In this document: piece after piece, positions 26,937 to 35,818 of the stretch
How positions within the stretch are numbered: the stretch's first letter is position 1
How the letters are laid out: every line of letters begins with the position of its first letter
Source of the DNA: Bacillus safensis FO-36b
GTDB lineage: Bacteria > Bacillota > Bacilli > Bacillales > Bacillaceae
DNA length: 64,000 bases
Reading direction: 5' to 3'
NCBI RefSeq assembly: GCF_000691165.1
Contig: NZ_ASJD01000002.1
Location: 62,001-126,000, forward strand
Notes under the pieces: model-generated
What the model was told of the DNA's origin: nothing
Seen by the model: the letters and a program-made list of their open reading frames with translations, nothing else
The model's database searches: none
Made by a program: the position numbers and the translations under genes

Positions 26937-26978
26937 ATAAGCACCTACCTTATCTTTTTCATTCCTTCAAAAGAAAAA

Positions 26979-27008
26979 GGATAATAGCTTAGAATAATGC
27001 CATTATCC
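26979..27008 (-). terminator. Terminator of cadA
   Basis: On the minus strand GGATAATGGC ... GCTATTATCC followed by TTTTTCTTTT, about 70 bp beyond the cadA stop. Confidence 0.7.
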
Positions 27009-27041
27009 AACTTCTTCTATTTTAACAAGAGGGGATTCATT

Positions 27042-27104
27042 ATGAAAGATGGTATTCATGAATTTTTCCTAACAATTTTATTTCATTACCCTCATGGCAT
27101 TTAA
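27042..27104 (+). CDS. Possible 20-aa micro-ORF convergent with cadA
   Basis: ATG with a strong AAGAGGGG SD opens MKDGIHEFFLTILFHYPHGI, which ends 27 bp inside cadA on the opposite strand. A plausible promoter (TTCAAA-18-TAGAAT, ~26967-26996) precedes it. The length is too short to support coding by itself. Confidence 0.2.
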   Translation: MKDGIHEFFLTILFHYPHGI

Positions 27105-29177
27105 AACAGCGAGTACAGTCACACCGACATCCGAGAAGACGGCTTCCCACATGGTCGCAATACCAAATGCTCCGAGTAATAGGAAAACCCCTTTAACTCC
27201 AAGAGCAAATGCAATGTTCTGCCATACAATTCTTCTTGTTCGTTTAGCGACAGCGATGGCTTCTGCTACTTTTGACGGCTGGTCTGTCATAATGACGATA
27301 TCAGCCGCTTCTACCGCTGCATCTGAACCAAGTCCGCCCATCGCAATTCCTATGTCTGCTCTTGCTAATACCGGTGTATCATTAATGCCGTCCCCAACAA
27401 ATAATAATTTTTCTTGAGGCGCTTTTTTCTGATCAATTTCTTCTAATTTCGTTACTTTATCCTGCGGTAATAATTCGGCATGTACTTCATCAATGCCAAT
27501 TTGCTGGGCGACCGCTGTTCCAACTTGCTTGGCATCACCAGTCAGCATGACTGTTTGAATGCCAGATGCTTTTAGAGCTGAGACCGCTTCAATTGCATCA
27601 TCCTTTAATTCATCTGCAATCAAGATCGATCCGGCAAACTCACCGTTAATGGCCATGTACACAACTGTTCCGCTTCGTTTTTCTTTTTCATACGAAATGC
27701 CTTCTCGTTCCATCAAGCGATGATTACCCGCTAACACTTGTGAACCACTGATGGTCGCTTTAATTCCATGTCCCGCAATATCCTCATAGGCTTCGATCTG
27801 GCTTTCATCAAGCGGCGAACCATATGCCGCTTTAATCGATTCAGCAATCGGATGTGAGGAGTGAGCTTCTGCTAAAGCTGCAAAAGAAAGCAGTTCCTCT
27901 TCTGACCACTTGTCGCTCGTTGTCACGATATTGGTCACCGTAAAGTTCCCTTTTGTGAGTGTGCCCGTCTTATCAAATACAGCATAACTCACAGAGTTCA
28001 ATGCTTCTAAATAGTTACTGCCCTTTACTAAGATGCCTCGTTTAGAAGCTGCCCCAATTCCCCCGAAGAACCCTAATGGGATGGACACGACAAGCGCACA
28101 AGGACAAGAAATCACTAGGAAAACGAGTGCCCGGTAAACCCAGTCAGACAATTGTGCTGATGGAATGAGAAGCGGCGGCACAAAGGCAAGCAGCAATGCT
28201 AATACAACGACAGCCGGTGTATAGTATTTTGCAAACTTTGTGATAAAGTTTTCTGTCTGTGCTTTTCGGCTGCTCGCATTTTCAACCAAATCTAAAATTT
28301 TCGTCACGGCCGATTCACTTAGCCCTTTTTGCACTTCAATTTCAAGAATACCGTTTTGATTCACAAATCCTGCAAGAACTTCTTTCCCTGCTTCTACATC
28401 CCGCGGCACAGACTCACCTGTTAATGCAGAGGTATCCACAAGTGAAAATCCTTCAAGGACAAGACCATCAAGTGGAACTTTTTCGCCCGGTTTTACGACG
28501 ATACGGTCACCGACTTTTACTTCTTCCGGCTTCACTTTTTTTGTTTCATTTCCTACTTTGAGATTTGCATATTCAGGGCGAATATTCATTAATTCACTAA
28601 TGGATCGTCTTGAACGATTCACTGCTGCCCCTTGGAACAGCTCTCCAATTTGGTAAAACAGCATCACTGCCAGTGCCTCTGGATATTGCTGAATCACAAA
28701 AGCGCCAGCTGTTGCAATGGTCATTAAGAAGTTCTCATCAAATACTTGGCCGCGCACGATATTTTTCAGCGCTTTAAAAACCACATCACCGCCGACTAGT
28801 AAATACGCTGCGAAAAACATGATAAATTTCAGTAAGCCATCTTCTGGTATAAAATAAGCTGCTGTTCCAATAACTGCACCGCCAATTAATTTCAGCACAA
28901 TCGCTTTTAAATTCTTTGTCCCATGATCATGATCGTGGTGATGTCCCTCTTCTTTTGGTGATACACTCACATGAGGTTCGATGGACTGAACCGTTTTTTC
29001 AATACGCTTTGACATCGTTTCTTGCTTATCTGCATGTGTGACAGTCAATGTCCCTGTCGCAAAATTAACGGAACAAGCTTCAACGCCATCCATTTTGCTG
29101 ACACCTGTTTCAATTTTACGTGCACAGTTTCCACAATCAAGACCGCTTAATACGTATTCATCCTTCATTTTTTTCAT
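27078..29177 (-). CDS. cadA: Zn/Cd/Co P1B-type ATPase CadA
   Basis: A 699-aa heavy-metal exporter. One N-terminal HMA domain with GLDCGNC (Cys15, Cys18), a His-rich linker (HHHDHDHG, ~78-85), TM helices, the transport motif SCPCALV, phosphorylation site DKTGTLTKG, an HP motif in SSHPIAES, GDGINDTP and a C-terminal TM pair. The CPC with the His-rich linker points to the Zn/Cd subgroup. SD AAGGTGAG. Its promoter (TTGACA-18-TATAAT) is followed by a CzrA-type palindrome, indicating induction by Zn/Cd. Confidence 0.93.
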   Translation of the reverse strand: MKKMKDEYVLSGLDCGNCARKIETGVSKMDGVEACSVNFATGTLTVTHADKQETMSKRIEKTVQSIEPHVSVSPKEEGHHHDHDHGTKNLKAIVLKLIGGAVIGTAAYFIPEDGLLKFIMFFAAYLLVGGDVVFKALKNIVRGQVFDENFLMTIATAGAFVIQQYPEALAVMLFYQIGELFQGAAVNRSRRSISELMNIRPEYANLKVGNETKKVKPEEVKVGDRIVVKPGEKVPLDGLVLEGFSLVDTSALTGESVPRDVEAGKEVLAGFVNQNGILEIEVQKGLSESAVTKILDLVENASSRKAQTENFITKFAKYYTPAVVVLALLLAFVPPLLIPSAQLSDWVYRALVFLVISCPCALVVSIPLGFFGGIGAASKRGILVKGSNYLEALNSVSYAVFDKTGTLTKGNFTVTNIVTTSDKWSEEELLSFAALAEAHSSHPIAESIKAAYGSPLDESQIEAYEDIAGHGIKATISGSQVLAGNHRLMEREGISYEKEKRSGTVVYMAINGEFAGSILIADELKDDAIEAVSALKASGIQTVMLTGDAKQVGTAVAQQIGIDEVHAELLPQDKVTKLEEIDQKKAPQEKLLFVGDGINDTPVLARADIGIAMGGLGSDAAVEAADIVIMTDQPSKVAEAIAVAKRTRRIVWQNIAFALGVKGVFLLLGAFGIATMWEAVFSDVGVTVLAVLNAMRVMK

Positions 29178-29250
29178 GTTCTCACCTTTTTTCTATATGA
29201 TAAGTAACGTTCCCTGGATCGATGAAACCTATTAAAAATCAAAAACTTTA

Positions 29251-29315
29251 TATATGAGCATATATTCATATATTAGATTACCTTTATTATATGAGGAGTT
29301 CTTGTCTTCTGTCAA
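29251..29315 (-). promoter_or_regulatory. cadA promoter with CzrA-type operator
   Basis: Minus-strand TTGACA (29315-29310), 18 nt, TATAAT (29291-29286). About 15-20 bp downstream is an imperfect palindrome around TGAGCATATATTCA (29255-29268), close to the ArsR/SmtB-family CzrA site TGAACANATATTCA known for cadA and czcD. czrA itself is not in the window. Confidence 0.75.
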
Positions 29316-29435
29316 TCATTTCTGAAGAAATCATTGGTTTTTTGTGTCCAATTCTGTCACACGGATTTTCAATAAACCAAGCTCATGTCCCCCGCTCCCC
29401 GCATAACATAAAAACGATCATTTGCAGTTTTTCTC

Positions 29436-29489
29436 TTTACAAAAGAAGGACATAAGCTTAGAATAAAATAAAAGTTTCCCTAAGGAAAC
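29436..29489 (+). promoter_or_regulatory. Promoter and MntR-type box of the metal ABC operon
   Basis: TTTACA (29436-29441), 17 nt, TAGAAT (29459-29464), followed by the perfect palindrome GTTTCCCTAAGGAAAC at 29474-29489. The palindrome resembles the MntR operators of B. subtilis mnt genes and overlaps the expected start point. The remainder of the 29178-29589 gap shows no gene. Confidence 0.75.
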
Positions 29490-29589
29490 AAATTAGCGTT
29501 AGTGAATCATTTCATCCTTTAGTCAAAATTATTTAATGTATGCATATATCTTTAGGAAGTGCAATGATGATTGAAAGGGGCCGCAAGAG

Positions 29590-30333
29590 ATGTCAAATGC
29601 TTTAACAATCGACCGTCTTCATGTCTCATATCACGGACAGGATGCATTAGAGAATGTCTCTCTTTCCATACAGGAAGGGACAATGACAGGAATCATCGGT
29701 CCAAATGGTGCTGGTAAATCGACGTTACTCAAGGCATGTTTGGATCTCATTGAAAAAGATCAAGGGGATATTCGTTTTTTTGAGCAGCCCTTTAAACAAG
29801 TCAGAAAACAGATCGCCTATGTACCGCAGAGAAATGATTTAGATTGGACGTTTCCGATTCATGTACTGGATACCGTACTACTTGGAACATATCCGAAGCT
29901 CGGACTAATCAAACGTCCAAAAAAAGAAGACCGGGCATATGCGTATCACTGTTTAGAAAAAGTCGGGATGCAGGACTTTGCCAAAAGACAAATCGGTGAG
30001 TTATCCGGCGGACAGCAGCAGCGTGTCTTCCTTGCAAGGGCACTTGCTCAAAACGCACAGCTCTTCTGTTTGGATGAACCATTTGTCGGGATTGATATGG
30101 GAAGTGAAGAAACGATGGTTCGCATTTTGAAGGAATTACGAGATGAAGGGAAAACCATTTTGGTTGTCCATCATGATTTGAGTAAGGCAGATGATTATTT
30201 CAGCCATCTTGTTCTGTTAAATAAAAAACTCATCAAAGCAGGGCCTGTACACGACATCCTTCGCCCAGAAATCATGCTGGAAGCATATGAAACACAGCTG
30301 CCATTCTTAAAATCAGCAGGAGGAGACGTGTAA
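29590..30333 (+). CDS. Manganese/zinc-type ABC transporter ATPase
   Basis: 247 aa. Walker A GPNGAGKST (~36-44), Q-loop PQRNDLDWTFP, the typical MntB/ZnuC-type segment, signature LSGGQQQRV and Walker B LFCLDEPF. An MntR-like box precedes it and the binding protein is of the PsaA/MntC group, so Mn2+ is the likely substrate. The gene order ATPase-permease-binding protein is that of staphylococcal mntABC rather than B. subtilis mntABCD. First gene of the operon; its last codons overlap the permease start. Confidence 0.88.
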   Translation: MSNALTIDRLHVSYHGQDALENVSLSIQEGTMTGIIGPNGAGKSTLLKACLDLIEKDQGDIRFFEQPFKQVRKQIAYVPQRNDLDWTFPIHVLDTVLLGTYPKLGLIKRPKKEDRAYAYHCLEKVGMQDFAKRQIGELSGGQQQRVFLARALAQNAQLFCLDEPFVGIDMGSEETMVRILKELRDEGKTILVVHHDLSKADDYFSHLVLLNKKLIKAGPVHDILRPEIMLEAYETQLPFLKSAGGDV

Positions 30334-31205
30334 TGGAATTTTTAACCGGACTCTTTGAATATGCTTTTTTACAAAAAGCGCTATTTACATCTGTCATGGT
30401 AGGCATCATTTGCGGCGTTATCGGCTGCTTTATCATTTTACGCGGCATGGCCCTGATGGGAGACGCCATTTCACACGCCGTACTGCCAGGTGTCGCCATC
30501 TCTTATATGCTGGGAATTAACTTTTTCTTCGGGGCCGTTTTAACTGGGGTGTTAACAGCGATTGGGATCGGTTATGTGAGTCAAAACAGCCGCATAAAAA
30601 ATGATTCTGCCATCGGCATTGTCTTCACAGCCTTTTTCTCAATCGGAATTATTTTGATCACATTTTTGAAAAGTTCAAGTGATCTATATCATATTCTATT
30701 TGGAAACGTTCTAGCTGTTCGATCATCTGATATGTGGATTACACTGGGAATCGGTATATTTATTTTGCTAGCCGTCATTGTTTTCTACAAGGAACTGCTC
30801 ATTAGTTCATTTGATCCGGTGATTTCTTCGGTTTACGGTTTGCCGAATCGTATGATTCATTATTTTCTCATGACCTTATTGACCCTTGTGACCGTTGCAT
30901 CACTGCAAACCGTTGGAATTATTCTTGTTGTTGCCATGTTGATTACGCCGGCAGCCACCGCTTATCTCTTAACGGACCGGCTATGGATCATGATTTATTT
31001 ATCTGCTTTTTTCGGTGCTGTTTCTGCTGTCGTAGGTCTAGGGCTTAGTTTTACGTATAACTTGTCATCAGGCGCTTCCATCGTGCTGGTCGCGACTATT
31101 TTATTCGGCAGTGCCTTTATCTTTTCACCAAAGCAAGGCATTCTATGGAGATCATTAAAATCTAAACGAAAACGAACGCACTTAAAAAAGGAAGCGTCTA
31201 TGTAA
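30333..31205 (+). CDS. Manganese/zinc-type ABC transporter permease
   Basis: A 290-aa ABC-3 family permease with about eight TM helices. Characteristic segments: [26 protein letters not shown] (N-terminal third), [27 protein letters not shown] and [21 protein letters not shown] single permease gene is present, so the channel is presumably a homodimer. The ATG shares a base with the ATPase stop. The basic C-terminus ([12 protein letters not shown]) is cytosolic. Confidence 0.9.
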   Translation: MEFLTGLFEYAFLQKALFTSVMVGIICGVIGCFIILRGMALMGDAISHAVLPGVAISYMLGINFFFGAVLTGVLTAIGIGYVSQNSRIKNDSAIGIVFTAFFSIGIILITFLKSSSDLYHILFGNVLAVRSSDMWITLGIGIFILLAVIVFYKELLISSFDPVISSVYGLPNRMIHYFLMTLLTLVTVASLQTVGIILVVAMLITPAATAYLLTDRLWIMIYLSAFFGAVSAVVGLGLSFTYNLSSGASIVLVATILFGSAFIFSPKQGILWRSLKSKRKRTHLKKEASM

Positions 31206-31218
31206 AAGGAGGACATAT

Positions 31219-32157
31219 ATGAAGAAGGTATTTGCTATCCGTTTGACCGCAGTATTCATTGCCCTTATGATCATCGCAGGCTGTTCGACCCAGCAAAGTA
31301 ATTCCGGTAAAGATGACGGCACATTAAAAGTTGTCACGACCTACTCCATTCTTTATGACATTGTGAAGGAAGTAGGTGGGCAGCATGTCTCTATTCACAG
31401 CATTGTTCCCATTGGTACAGATCCACACGAATTTGACCCGCTGCCAAAGGATGTTCAGTATACGACGGATGCAGACCTTGTTCTATATAATGGCTTGAAC
31501 CTTGAAACAGGAAACGGCTGGTTTCAAAAGCTGCTTGAATCGAGCGGCAAGGACGGGGATGATGCACCTGTAGCCGAGCTGAGTAAAGGCGTCAAAGTGA
31601 AGCATTTGTCATCAAAAGGCCTTGAAAGCCAGCAGGATCCGCACGCATGGCTGAATGTCGAGAACGGGATCATTTATGCCCAAAATGCCCGAGATGCGCT
31701 CATTCAAGCAGACCCTGAACATAAAGAGGATTACGAAAAAAATGCAGAAGCCTATATCAAAAAGCTTCAAGCGCTTCACGATGAAGCAAAAGACAAGTTT
31801 GATCAGCTGCCAAAAGATAAAAAGCTCCTTGTCACAAGTGAAGGGGCATTCAAGTATTTTGCAGAGGCGTATGGATTGAAAGCCGGCTATATTTGGGAGA
31901 TCAACACAGAAAGTGAAGGAACACCAGGACAAATGAAGCGCATTATTCATTTTGTCAAAGATCATCAAGTTCCTGCGCTCTTTCTTGAAACAAGTGTTGA
32001 TAAACGCAGCCTTGAAAGCCTCTCTGAGGAAACCGGGGTTCCGATCAAAGGAAAAGTCTTCACTGACTCTATTGGAAAAGAAGGTGAAGATGGAGACAGC
32101 TACTATAAGATGATGAAATGGAATATCGACACCATTTACAAAGGGCTGTCATCATAA
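31219..32157 (+). CDS. Metal-binding lipoprotein of the PsaA/MntC family
   Basis: 312 aa. The signal peptide ends in lipobox IAGC (Cys22). Cluster A-I metal-binding fold with the four expected ligands: His in GTDPHEFDP, His in [12 protein letters not shown], Glu in [13 protein letters not shown](K)[15 protein letters not shown] and Asp in KVFTDSIG. The His-His-Glu-Asp set and the absence of a long His-rich loop favour Mn2+ over Zn2+. Strong AAAGGAGG SD. A terminator follows. Confidence 0.92.
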   Translation: MKKVFAIRLTAVFIALMIIAGCSTQQSNSGKDDGTLKVVTTYSILYDIVKEVGGQHVSIHSIVPIGTDPHEFDPLPKDVQYTTDADLVLYNGLNLETGNGWFQKLLESSGKDGDDAPVAELSKGVKVKHLSSKGLESQQDPHAWLNVENGIIYAQNARDALIQADPEHKEDYEKNAEAYIKKLQALHDEAKDKFDQLPKDKKLLVTSEGAFKYFAEAYGLKAGYIWEINTESEGTPGQMKRIIHFVKDHQVPALFLETSVDKRSLESLSEETGVPIKGKVFTDSIGKEGEDGDSYYKMMKWNIDTIYKGLSS

Positions 32158-32159
32158 GA

Positions 32160-32193
32160 AAAGACAGGTGGAGTGAATCCGCCTGTCTTTTTT
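32160..32193 (+). terminator. Terminator after the metal ABC operon
   Basis: AAAGACAGGTGGA ... TCCGCCTGTCTTT followed by T residues. Confidence 0.88.
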
Positions 32194-32194
32194 G

Positions 32195-32752
32195 TCAGCC
32201 TGTTATATTTTCTGGATGTTTTTTCGGCCAAATGACGTAGCTGATGCTAATGATGAAATCAATAGTTAAGATCATCCCCCATGTATTGACAAGCTGCATC
32301 AGTGCTTCCGTCCGCTCTGGTGCTTGGATGAGATAGGTTAATCCATATAACAGCCCCGCTCCAATAACATAAGAAATGAAATGCCGCGCCCAGCCGACCA
32401 TTTCATACACAGACCGCTCTTTCCCGTACTTTGGTTTTCCCTTTGGCTTAGGACCTCCTGCAAATCGATAGGCAAACCTAGCATCTGCCCATTTCACCAT
32501 TTGATGTCCGAAGGCAAGGCTCACACCAATATAAACAGCCGCAAGCCCGTGGATGACACTCGCCACAGCCCCTTGCCTTAAATCTATATAAGTAGCCGCA
32601 AGAAGTATGAGATCCAAAATCGGCGTACAGACAAGAAAGAAAGCACCCAACTTTTTCTGTTTAAACACATAACGCAGCGTTAAGCCCATTAGAATAAACA
32701 GCCAAAAACCAATTTCACATGCCACAATCAATAACCCGACCAATTTTTCCAC
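32195..32752 (-). CDS. Membrane protein of unknown function, divergent from tetR-type gene
   Basis: 185 aa with about five hydrophobic segments (~5-25, 35-55, 62-82, 120-140, 155-177) and a cytosolic basic loop rich in Lys/Gly/Pro (FAGGPKPKGKPKYGKERS, ~98-115). I do not recognise a family with certainty. The GTG at 32752 abuts its AAAGGAT SD, so the in-frame TTG at 32743 may be the true start. It shares an 80-bp intergenic region with the TetR gene, containing two palindromes, so it is the likely regulated gene. Confidence 0.75.
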   Translation of the reverse strand: MEKLVGLLIVACEIGFWLFILMGLTLRYVFKQKKLGAFFLVCTPILDLILLAATYIDLRQGAVASVIHGLAAVYIGVSLAFGHQMVKWADARFAYRFAGGPKPKGKPKYGKERSVYEMVGWARHFISYVIGAGLLYGLTYLIQAPERTEALMQLVNTWGMILTIDFIISISYVIWPKKHPENITG

Positions 32753-32758
32753 ATCCTT

Positions 32759-32801
32759 TTTAATACAATTGTATTAAATAAAAAATAACACAGATGTGTT
32801 A
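32759..32801. promoter_or_regulatory. Two palindromic operators between the membrane-protein and tetR-type genes
   Basis: TTTAATACAATTGTATTAAA (32759-32778) is a perfect 20-bp palindrome; TAACACAGATGTGTTA (32786-32801) is a 16-bp palindrome with one centre mismatch. Both suit a TetR dimer, and the second overlaps the presumed tetR -35 region. Confidence 0.7.
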
Positions 32802-32831
32802 AAAAAACAACAGCTATGCTAAAATCAATGT

Positions 32832-33437
32832 ATGCCAAAAATCGTCGATCACCATAAACAAAAACAAAAGGTCGCTCAAGCTGCAATGAGAGTGATTAAA
32901 CAAGAGGGATTGGAAAGCGCTTCTGTACGAAAAATAGCAGTCGAAGCTGGAATTTCAGCCGGCTCTATGCGTCATTATTTTTCCACACAGCAAGAGTTAT
33001 TTCTATTCTCTATGAATTTAATTCAAGAAAGAGTCAAGGAGCGGATTACAGGGCTTTCATTAAACGGTTCAACGGAGGAAAATGTCCTCACTTTATTGGA
33101 GCAGCTTCTTCCACTTGATGAAGAAAGAAAATTTGAAATGGAGGTGTGGCAGGCTTTTGCAGTCAAGGCGCTGACTGAACCAGATTTACAGCCGCTCAAT
33201 GCAAAGATGTATGACGAGCTTTTCCAAACGGTCCAATATTGTTTAATGAAATTGAAAGAGGATGGGCTGCTGCTAAATGATATCGATCTTTTATTAGAAA
33301 CCGAACGGCTTTATGCGGTCATCAATGGACTTGCATTGAATGGAATCGTGCAGCCCGAACGTATACCGCCTCAGCTCATACGCTCCGTACTGCAGATGCA
33401 CCTGCAATCCATCACAAAAAAAGACATGTCTCCTTAA
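32832..33437 (+). CDS. TetR-family transcriptional regulator
   Basis: A 201-aa regulator with a TetR HTH at ~23-45 (ASVRKIAVEAGISAGSMRHYFSTQQELF) and an all-helical ligand domain. No SD precedes the ATG, while AT-rich -10-like hexamers (TATGCT 32815, TAAAAT 32820) lie 8-17 nt upstream, so the mRNA may be leaderless. It probably represses itself and the divergent membrane protein through the palindromes between them. Ligand unknown. Confidence 0.87.
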   Translation: MPKIVDHHKQKQKVAQAAMRVIKQEGLESASVRKIAVEAGISAGSMRHYFSTQQELFLFSMNLIQERVKERITGLSLNGSTEENVLTLLEQLLPLDEERKFEMEVWQAFAVKALTEPDLQPLNAKMYDELFQTVQYCLMKLKEDGLLLNDIDLLLETERLYAVINGLALNGIVQPERIPPQLIRSVLQMHLQSITKKDMSP

Positions 33438-33455
33438 TTGGAGAGCATGTCTTTT
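33418..33455. terminator. Bidirectional terminator between tetR-type gene and the glnL-like gene
   Basis: AAAGACATGTCTCC TTAATT GGAGAGCATGTCTTT with A- and T-runs outside; it overlaps the tetR stop codon. Confidence 0.9.
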
Positions 33456-33456
33456 T

Positions 33457-34389
33457 TTAATCTTCCATAAAAATACGTTTCGCTTCGTAGTAAAGCACCT
33501 GCACAAATTTCTTCACATTGATGCGGGTGTGTTCTTCTCTTCCGCTCATCTCTTTCGTCAATTCACTCATTTTCTTTCGTACGATGGTGAAATCGAAAAA
33601 TTTAGATGCGTAATTTTCAAACGTTGGATGAGAAAAATCGGTTAGCCCAAGTGATGCGATGTGCTTTAATGATTGGTTGATCGCACGTCTTACCCGCTGT
33701 TCGGCTGCCTTTGCTTCTCTTGCGATGTCTGCCGATGTGTAGGGCTCACTTAACTTATCCTCCGTAATCCCAGTAAAAATGATCTTTAAAGAAGGAAAGG
33801 AATCATGATGATCAGCATGCAGCGCTAAATACTGGTCTGTAAACAGAATCATATCTAATAAATCTTTAGACCCCTTCTCACCAACAATACCAAGCTCCGC
33901 CAGCAAAAACTGACCTGCCTCTGCAAGACTTTTCCCCCGCTGCTTCGTTTTCGTCTGACCGCGCTGCTGAAATTGCATGACCGATTTGAGTGAGTGCTGA
34001 ATATTTTCAATTGAATGCTCTAAATGAAGACGTTCAATCATCAGATGGAGGACACTTAAGACCTCTACACGATTGATCGGCTTTGTCACATAATATTCGA
34101 CGCCAAGCGTATACGCCTGTCCGATTAATTCCTTTGTTTCAACCTGTGACAGCATTAAGTATTTCCCATGAAACTCATCCTTGATCGCTCGAATCGTTTC
34201 AAGCCCGTCCCTTTCCGGCATCAATAGATCAATACATAAGATATCAATGTGCAAATCATTTAAGTAGCTGGCTGTTAACTCTGCGCCATCCTCTGCTTCC
34301 CCGGCCACAATGCCAAGCTCTTCATCTTCAATGAGCTGAGCCAGTGAAGAACGAACGGCTTCATCATCATCAACTATAAAAAATCTCAT
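33457..34389 (-). CDS. glnL: Response regulator GlnL-like (YcbB output domain)
   Basis: 310 aa. Receiver domain 1-~120 with DDDEAVRSSL, phospho-acceptor in DILCIDLLMPERDG, MLSQVE and YYVTKPINRVEV. The C-terminal half has the YcbB-type DNA-binding domain (EAGQFLLAELGIVGEKGSKDL, AAEQRVRRAINQSLKHIASLGLTDFSHPTFENYASKFFDF), very close to B. subtilis GlnL. The ATG overlaps the kinase stop (ATGA). The neighbouring aspartate/glutamate operon carries TTTTGT-N4 repeats like the GlnL target, so it is the probable regulon. Confidence 0.88.
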   Translation of the reverse strand: MRFFIVDDDEAVRSSLAQLIEDEELGIVAGEAEDGAELTASYLNDLHIDILCIDLLMPERDGLETIRAIKDEFHGKYLMLSQVETKELIGQAYTLGVEYYVTKPINRVEVLSVLHLMIERLHLEHSIENIQHSLKSVMQFQQRGQTKTKQRGKSLAEAGQFLLAELGIVGEKGSKDLLDMILFTDQYLALHADHHDSFPSLKIIFTGITEDKLSEPYTSADIAREAKAAEQRVRRAINQSLKHIASLGLTDFSHPTFENYASKFFDFTIVRKKMSELTKEMSGREEHTRINVKKFVQVLYYEAKRIFMED

Positions 34390-35702
34390 CTCCCAATCCC
34401 CTCTTTTCTACTGACTTGATCTACTGGTATCGTTAATGTGAAAATCGTTTGTTTATTTGGGATACTCTTCATCTCAACACTTCCGCCAAGCTTCTCCGCT
34501 GTATCCTTTACATAGGCAAGCCCGATACCGCTAGATGGATTCCCAGCCTGGTCGTATTTCAAAGTGAAGCCCGGTTTAAAAATCACATGATGATTACGTT
34601 CTTTTATGCCAGGCCCGTTGTCGCTGATCTGAAAAATCACGTGGTTTTCTTTCTGTGAAATAGAAAGTGACACCTCTCCATCTACAGGAATGGCTTCAAC
34701 AGCGTTGGATACGATGTTATTTAACAAAGATAGAATGGTATACACGTGATAGGCGGGATGCTTCCCATCTTCATCATAATGAAAGACGATGTTTTTTTTA
34801 AGAGATTCTGCGTAATTTTCATGAATGCGAATGACAAGCCCAGCGATATGAGAAGGACTCTCATAAGCCTGGAAGTTTTCCTCATGAATCAGCTTTGATA
34901 AGGCAGAAAAAATCCGCTGGTTATCCTTTTTGATTTCATGCACCTCTCCTGCAATTTGCAAGGCGGTTTTACCGAGCTTTTTCAAATCCAATGATTCCGC
35001 ATCCTTTGCGTGGTGAAGGGATTGATACAATTGATAGGATGTAGCCGTAATGTGCTCGGCATGTGCGAGTGTTTTATGAAAATATGTAGATTCCGTGTAA
35101 AGGTTGGACAGGAGCATCAGCAGATGTTCCTTTTCCTTTTTCATCTGACGCTCTCTCGCCTGCTCTTCATATAAGCGAATCATTGTATAACAAGCCAACA
35201 CGAAAAAGCTTCTGAAAATCGCTAAAACAAATAATTGGAACAGCGTCCTCACCGTTAACATTTCATCCATCGTGCCTCGAAGTGCGATGATTTCAACAAC
35301 GCTTGCGCACAGCTCCATGACGATGCCTGTTGCGCCAATCAGCCATGGCTGATCGCGGAAACGTCTGACCTTCAATAAATAAAAGAGTGTGCCATAGACA
35401 ACATAATAAAGCAGGGAAGGAAATCTTAATGAAACTGCCTCTTCAAGCGGAAGATGCCCTGTCACAGCTGTATCAAGCAGCACGCGAAACGCAAAAACAG
35501 ATATCCCAGCGATGATGCCGCTTGCCCATGCCGGAAATCTTTTCATTTGAAGCAGGATAAAGAAAAAGACAACGGTTCCAAAGCTGACCCGAAAGCTGTC
35601 CTCAAATGGATAAAATTTAAACTCTCCACCAATCGGCGTCAGTACAATGAGCAGCACAATTAAATAAGGCTCTGTATTCAGCCATTTTTTCAGTAGATTC
35701 AA
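34386..35702 (-). CDS. glnK: Sensor histidine kinase GlnK-like
   Basis: 438 aa. Five or six TM helices in the first ~180 residues, then a dimerisation region with the likely phosphoacceptor in IAGEVHEIKKDNQRI (~245) and an HATPase_c domain: NNIVSNAVEAIP, ISDNGPGI, PGFTLKYD, SSGIGLAYVK. This DcuS/CitA-like arrangement without a PAS/Cache sensor matches B. subtilis GlnK (YcbA). It starts with TTG and only a weak, distant AGGGATG SD, so the start is uncertain. First gene of the two-gene operon. Confidence 0.85.
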   Translation of the reverse strand: MNLLKKWLNTEPYLIVLLIVLTPIGGEFKFYPFEDSFRVSFGTVVFFFILLQMKRFPAWASGIIAGISVFAFRVLLDTAVTGHLPLEEAVSLRFPSLLYYVVYGTLFYLLKVRRFRDQPWLIGATGIVMELCASVVEIIALRGTMDEMLTVRTLFQLFVLAIFRSFFVLACYTMIRLYEEQARERQMKKEKEHLLMLLSNLYTESTYFHKTLAHAEHITATSYQLYQSLHHAKDAESLDLKKLGKTALQIAGEVHEIKKDNQRIFSALSKLIHEENFQAYESPSHIAGLVIRIHENYAESLKKNIVFHYDEDGKHPAYHVYTILSLLNNIVSNAVEAIPVDGEVSLSISQKENHVIFQISDNGPGIKERNHHVIFKPGFTLKYDQAGNPSSGIGLAYVKDTAEKLGGSVEMKSIPNKQTIFTLTIPVDQVSRKEGIGR

Positions 35703-35772
35703 ACGCAGTCACATCCCTAATAATTGACGATAGTATACTATGTGAGCTAAAGAAAAACAAACCTCCATGAAA

Positions 35773-35805
35773 AAGCGCACACCGGAACTTTGCCGGTGTG
35801 CGCTT
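35773..35805 (-). terminator. Terminator of the aspartase operon
   Basis: AAGCGCACACCGG AACTTTG CCGGTGTGCGCTT: 13-bp perfect stem, T-run on the minus strand, 14 bp after the aspA stop. Confidence 0.95.
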
Positions 35806-35818
35806 CTCATGATGCCGC

